Source of the DNA: an uncultured Collinsella sp.
GTDB lineage: Bacteria > Actinomycetota > Coriobacteriia > Coriobacteriales > Coriobacteriaceae
Direction: 5' to 3'
Length of the DNA: 7,147 bases
Assembly (NCBI GenBank): GCA_900550415.1
Contig: URSO01000081.1
Location: forward strand, 1 to 7,147
The notes under the pieces were generated by a model. That model made no database searches. It was given only the letters and a program-made list of their open reading frames with translations, and was not told the DNA's origin. The position numbers and the translations under genes are program-made. This document shows, piece after piece, positions 5,814 through 7,147 of the stretch. Position 1 is the stretch's first letter; the number at the start of each line of letters is the position of its first letter.

Positions 5814-6773
5814 TTAGTACGTAAAGAAGCCCTCGCCCGAGCTTTCGCCCAGCTTACCTTCGTCGAGCATTTTCTTGAGGACGGAGGCCATGGCCTTAAA
5901 GTTGTAGGGCATCATCATCTTTTTGAGCAGCGGGCTCACCAGGCCCGGAACCTTCTGATACTGCATGACGATGTTGTAGGCCGTCTGGATACCCACCGTG
6001 TCGAATACACGGAACGGGCCCTTGGGAGCGCCGGTGCCGCGCGTCCACGCGAGGTCGATGCTCTTGGGGTCACTCACACCCGAGACATACAGGTCAAGGC
6101 CCGAAAGCAGCCACGGCACCAACATGGAATTGAGCAGGTAGCCGTTCTTTTCCTTGTTGACGGGCAGGGCAAGCATGCGGATGTCGTTGGCAAAGTCGAC
6201 GAGCTCATCGAAGTAGCGCTTGTCGGTCTGGTCCTGAGCCATGACCTCGGTCATGTTGTTCTTCCAGATGGAATTGGCAAAGTGCAGCGACAGGTACTTC
6301 TCGGGGCGGCCGGTGTACTTGGCAAAGGTACTCGGCAGCAGTGTGGAGGAATTGGTCACGATGACGGTCTTTTGCGGCAGAACCGGGGCGAGCTTCTTGT
6401 AGAAGTCAATCTTTGCCTGGGTGTCCTCGGCCATAGATTCGATGACCAGGTCGGCGTCGGCCACGGCCTTGGCAAGATCGAGCTCCAGCTTGAGTGTGGA
6501 GTAGGCACGCTCGACGGCAGCGAGCGCCGCCTCCTTGTCGAAGGGCTGGCCGCTATCGGCAATACCGGCGCACCACTCGCCCGTGCCGCCCGCCATGCCC
6601 TCAATAGCCGCGATGTACTCCTCGCGTACATGATCGATCTTGGGCTGGGTGCGACCGATGCTGCCCTCGCTGCGCAGCCAAATCGTCACATCAAAGCCGC
6701 AGTAGGCGGCCTGAAAGGCAATCTGGCTTCCCAACACGCCGCCACCGGCAACACAAACGGTCTTGTAGCTCAT
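5814..6773 (-). CDS. 3-hydroxyacyl-CoA dehydrogenase
   Basis: The protein should catalyse reversible oxidation of a 3-hydroxyacyl-CoA to 3-ketoacyl-CoA with a nicotinamide cofactor, in the cytoplasm. The 319-residue product has the two HCDH domains: an N-terminal Rossmann fold with GGGVLG (10-15), and a C-terminal helical domain from about 205 with GTGAPKGPFRVFDTVG (246-261) and a final GEGFFTY. Catalytic candidates are Ser142 (TNSST), His164 (LHFANS), Glu176 (MTEV) and Asn215 (GYLLNS), matching the family's Ser, His-Glu pair and Asn. It is longer than typical 282-residue butyryl-type enzymes and replaces the usual HFFNP with HFANS. The acidic residue expected at the end of beta-2 is absent; the sequence there is IWLRSEGS. 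The start at ATG 6773 has GAGAGGA at good spacing; a TTACGTAA palindrome (6788-6795) lies just upstream. No beta-oxidation or butyrate genes are adjacent, so the substrate chain length and pathway are unknown. Confidence 0.92.
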   Translation of the reverse strand: MSYKTVCVAGGGVLGSQIAFQAAYCGFDVTIWLRSEGSIGRTQPKIDHVREEYIAAIEGMAGGTGEWCAGIADSGQPFDKEAALAAVERAYSTLKLELDLAKAVADADLVIESMAEDTQAKIDFYKKLAPVLPQKTVIVTNSSTLLPSTFAKYTGRPEKYLSLHFANSIWKNNMTEVMAQDQTDKRYFDELVDFANDIRMLALPVNKEKNGYLLNSMLVPWLLSGLDLYVSGVSDPKSIDLAWTRGTGAPKGPFRVFDTVGIQTAYNIVMQYQKVPGLVSPLLKKMMMPYNFKAMASVLKKMLDEGKLGESSGEGFFTY

Positions 6774-6939
6774 GGAACGGTCCTCTCTTACGTAATTCCA
6801 TAGATGTGTATTTATTCAACCGTAAGGATGACGCGCACTGGGGGTGGGTTCCATAAACGGACAGTAATTTGCGGCGAACGGCTACACCTGTTCATTAACT
6901 CAGGGTTCCGAGGGCAGTTTTTGGTGCCACCGAGACGTC

Positions 6940-6981
6940 GTTTTCGGAAGTATGCGGCAAATTCCGGAACTCTTGAGCACA
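6940..6981 (-). repeat. Left arm of a long inverted repeat (copy of the 40-bp repeat)
   Basis: Bases 6942-6961 are the exact reverse complement of 7053-7072 (20 of 20, core CGGAAGTATGCGGC). A second matching block, GAGCACA (6975-6981), pairs with TGTGCTC (7033-7039). The 13 bases between the blocks have the same length in both arms, so the two arms are homologous copies rather than a chance palindrome. It is also related, in reverse orientation, to 5742-5782. Confidence 0.85.
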
Positions 6982-7032
6982 TCCTGGTTTTTCGCCAATA
7001 AAACCGCAGGTACAGAGCTTGGATATATCCGG

Positions 7033-7074
7033 TGTGCTCGGCCTATTCAGATTTTGCCGCATACTTCCGAAATC
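7033..7074 (+). repeat. Right arm of a long inverted repeat (copy of the 40-bp repeat)
   Basis: This is the reverse-complement partner of 6940-6981 and a same-orientation relative of 5742-5782. Within it GATTT (7050-7054) can pair with AAATC (7070-7074). The solitary copy has GATCT/AGATC at the same place, one compensatory base-pair change. Together the two arms bound a 131-base imperfect palindrome. No target-site duplication is evident at the outer edges. Confidence 0.85.
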
Positions 7075-7147
7075 TAAGTTCGCAAAGGGTGATAGTTAGG
7101 GCGTTTACGCAACAGATGTCCAGCAAAAACGGGTGGTAGCCGGTACG

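Larger units (their letters stand above)
6774..7147. other. Non-coding region upstream of the dehydrogenase gene
   Basis: This 374-base stretch has no convincing gene. It must carry the - strand promoter of the dehydrogenase gene, but I find no hexamer pair better than weak (for example TCCATA at 6797-6802 read as TATGGA, with a poor -35 at 17 bp). It is less GC-rich than the genes. It contains the inverted repeat pair annotated separately, a perfect 10-base palindrome GGATATATCC (7021-7030), and the hairpin GGTTTT (6986-6991) with AAAACC (7000-7005). The last 73 bases show nothing recognisable. Confidence 0.6.

Noticed and set aside
5637..6803. 388-codon + strand frame opposite the dehydrogenase gene
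   Set aside because: Most of it is antisense to the HCDH domains, whose motifs are intact on the - strand. The part outside is the intergenic repeat region.
6859..6878. Possible fourth copy of the repeat (TTTGCGGCGAA on the + strand)
   Set aside because: Only the GCGGC-containing core is shared and spacing to the rest of the motif differs; not distinguishable from chance.
6804..7001. 65-codon + strand frame upstream of the dehydrogenase gene
   Set aside because: No ribosome binding site, unusual composition, and it runs into the inverted repeat arm; most likely chance.
7032..7139. Short + strand frame through the right repeat copy (peptide CSAYSDFAAYFRN...), similar to CSTYSDLVAYYRR at the solitary copy
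   Set aside because: The peptide similarity follows from the nucleotide repeat. There is no ATG or Shine-Dalgarno, and four of the five substitutions compared change the residue, so coding is not supported by the pattern of differences.

Overview
The window looks like a piece of a GC-rich gut Actinobacterium of the class Coriobacteriia, most likely Collinsella or a close relative. This rests on the high-GC codon use of most genes, the gene set (CoaX, prokaryotic OPT transporter, DUF389 membrane protein, stand-alone 3-hydroxyacyl-CoA dehydrogenase) and its loose packing with strong GC-rich hairpin terminators. The assignment is inference; no rRNA or marker gene is present.

Layout. Positions 1-660 hold an AT-rich, coiled-coil-forming protein of unknown function (+ strand, possibly cut by the left edge of the window) and a hairpin at 600-621. 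Its composition is foreign to everything to its right. Positions 672-836 (- strand) are a broken 3' end of a second coaX gene, lying directly behind the stop of an intact coaX (839-1690, - strand, type III pantothenate kinase, first step of CoA synthesis). The two tails align without gaps at a constant offset of 167 bases but have diverged like genes from different lineages. This suggests a recombination or integration scar next to the AT-rich gene. A divergent intergenic region (1691-1908) leads to an OPT-family transporter (1909-3612, +) that ends in a textbook intrinsic terminator. Next comes a monocistronic DUF389 membrane protein (3828-4967, +) with its own sigma70-like promoter. Its large polar loop contains a perfect EF-hand calcium-binding loop. 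It converges on a small anchored or secreted hypothetical protein (5093-5542, -), with a hairpin between them that can serve both strands. The last gene is a 3-hydroxyacyl-CoA dehydrogenase (5814-6773, -).

The genes do not form one pathway. CoA is the only common thread: CoaX starts CoA synthesis and the dehydrogenase acts on CoA thioesters, but they are not linked in an operon. Each transcription unit appears to be a single gene.

The least explained parts are non-coding. A roughly 40-bp repeat occurs three times: once behind the dehydrogenase gene (5742-5782), and twice as an inverted pair upstream of it (6940-6981 and 7033-7074). The inverted pair makes a 131-nt imperfect palindrome with a perfect 20-bp outer stem, a symmetric internal loop and nested hairpins. 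Two of the three copies also share a small internal stem with one compensatory base-pair change. In addition, both hypothetical genes are preceded by a 10-12-codon reading frame with an ideal Shine-Dalgarno sequence, whose stop touches or nearly touches the main start codon. I see no CRISPR array, tRNA, rRNA, transposase or recognisable defence system.
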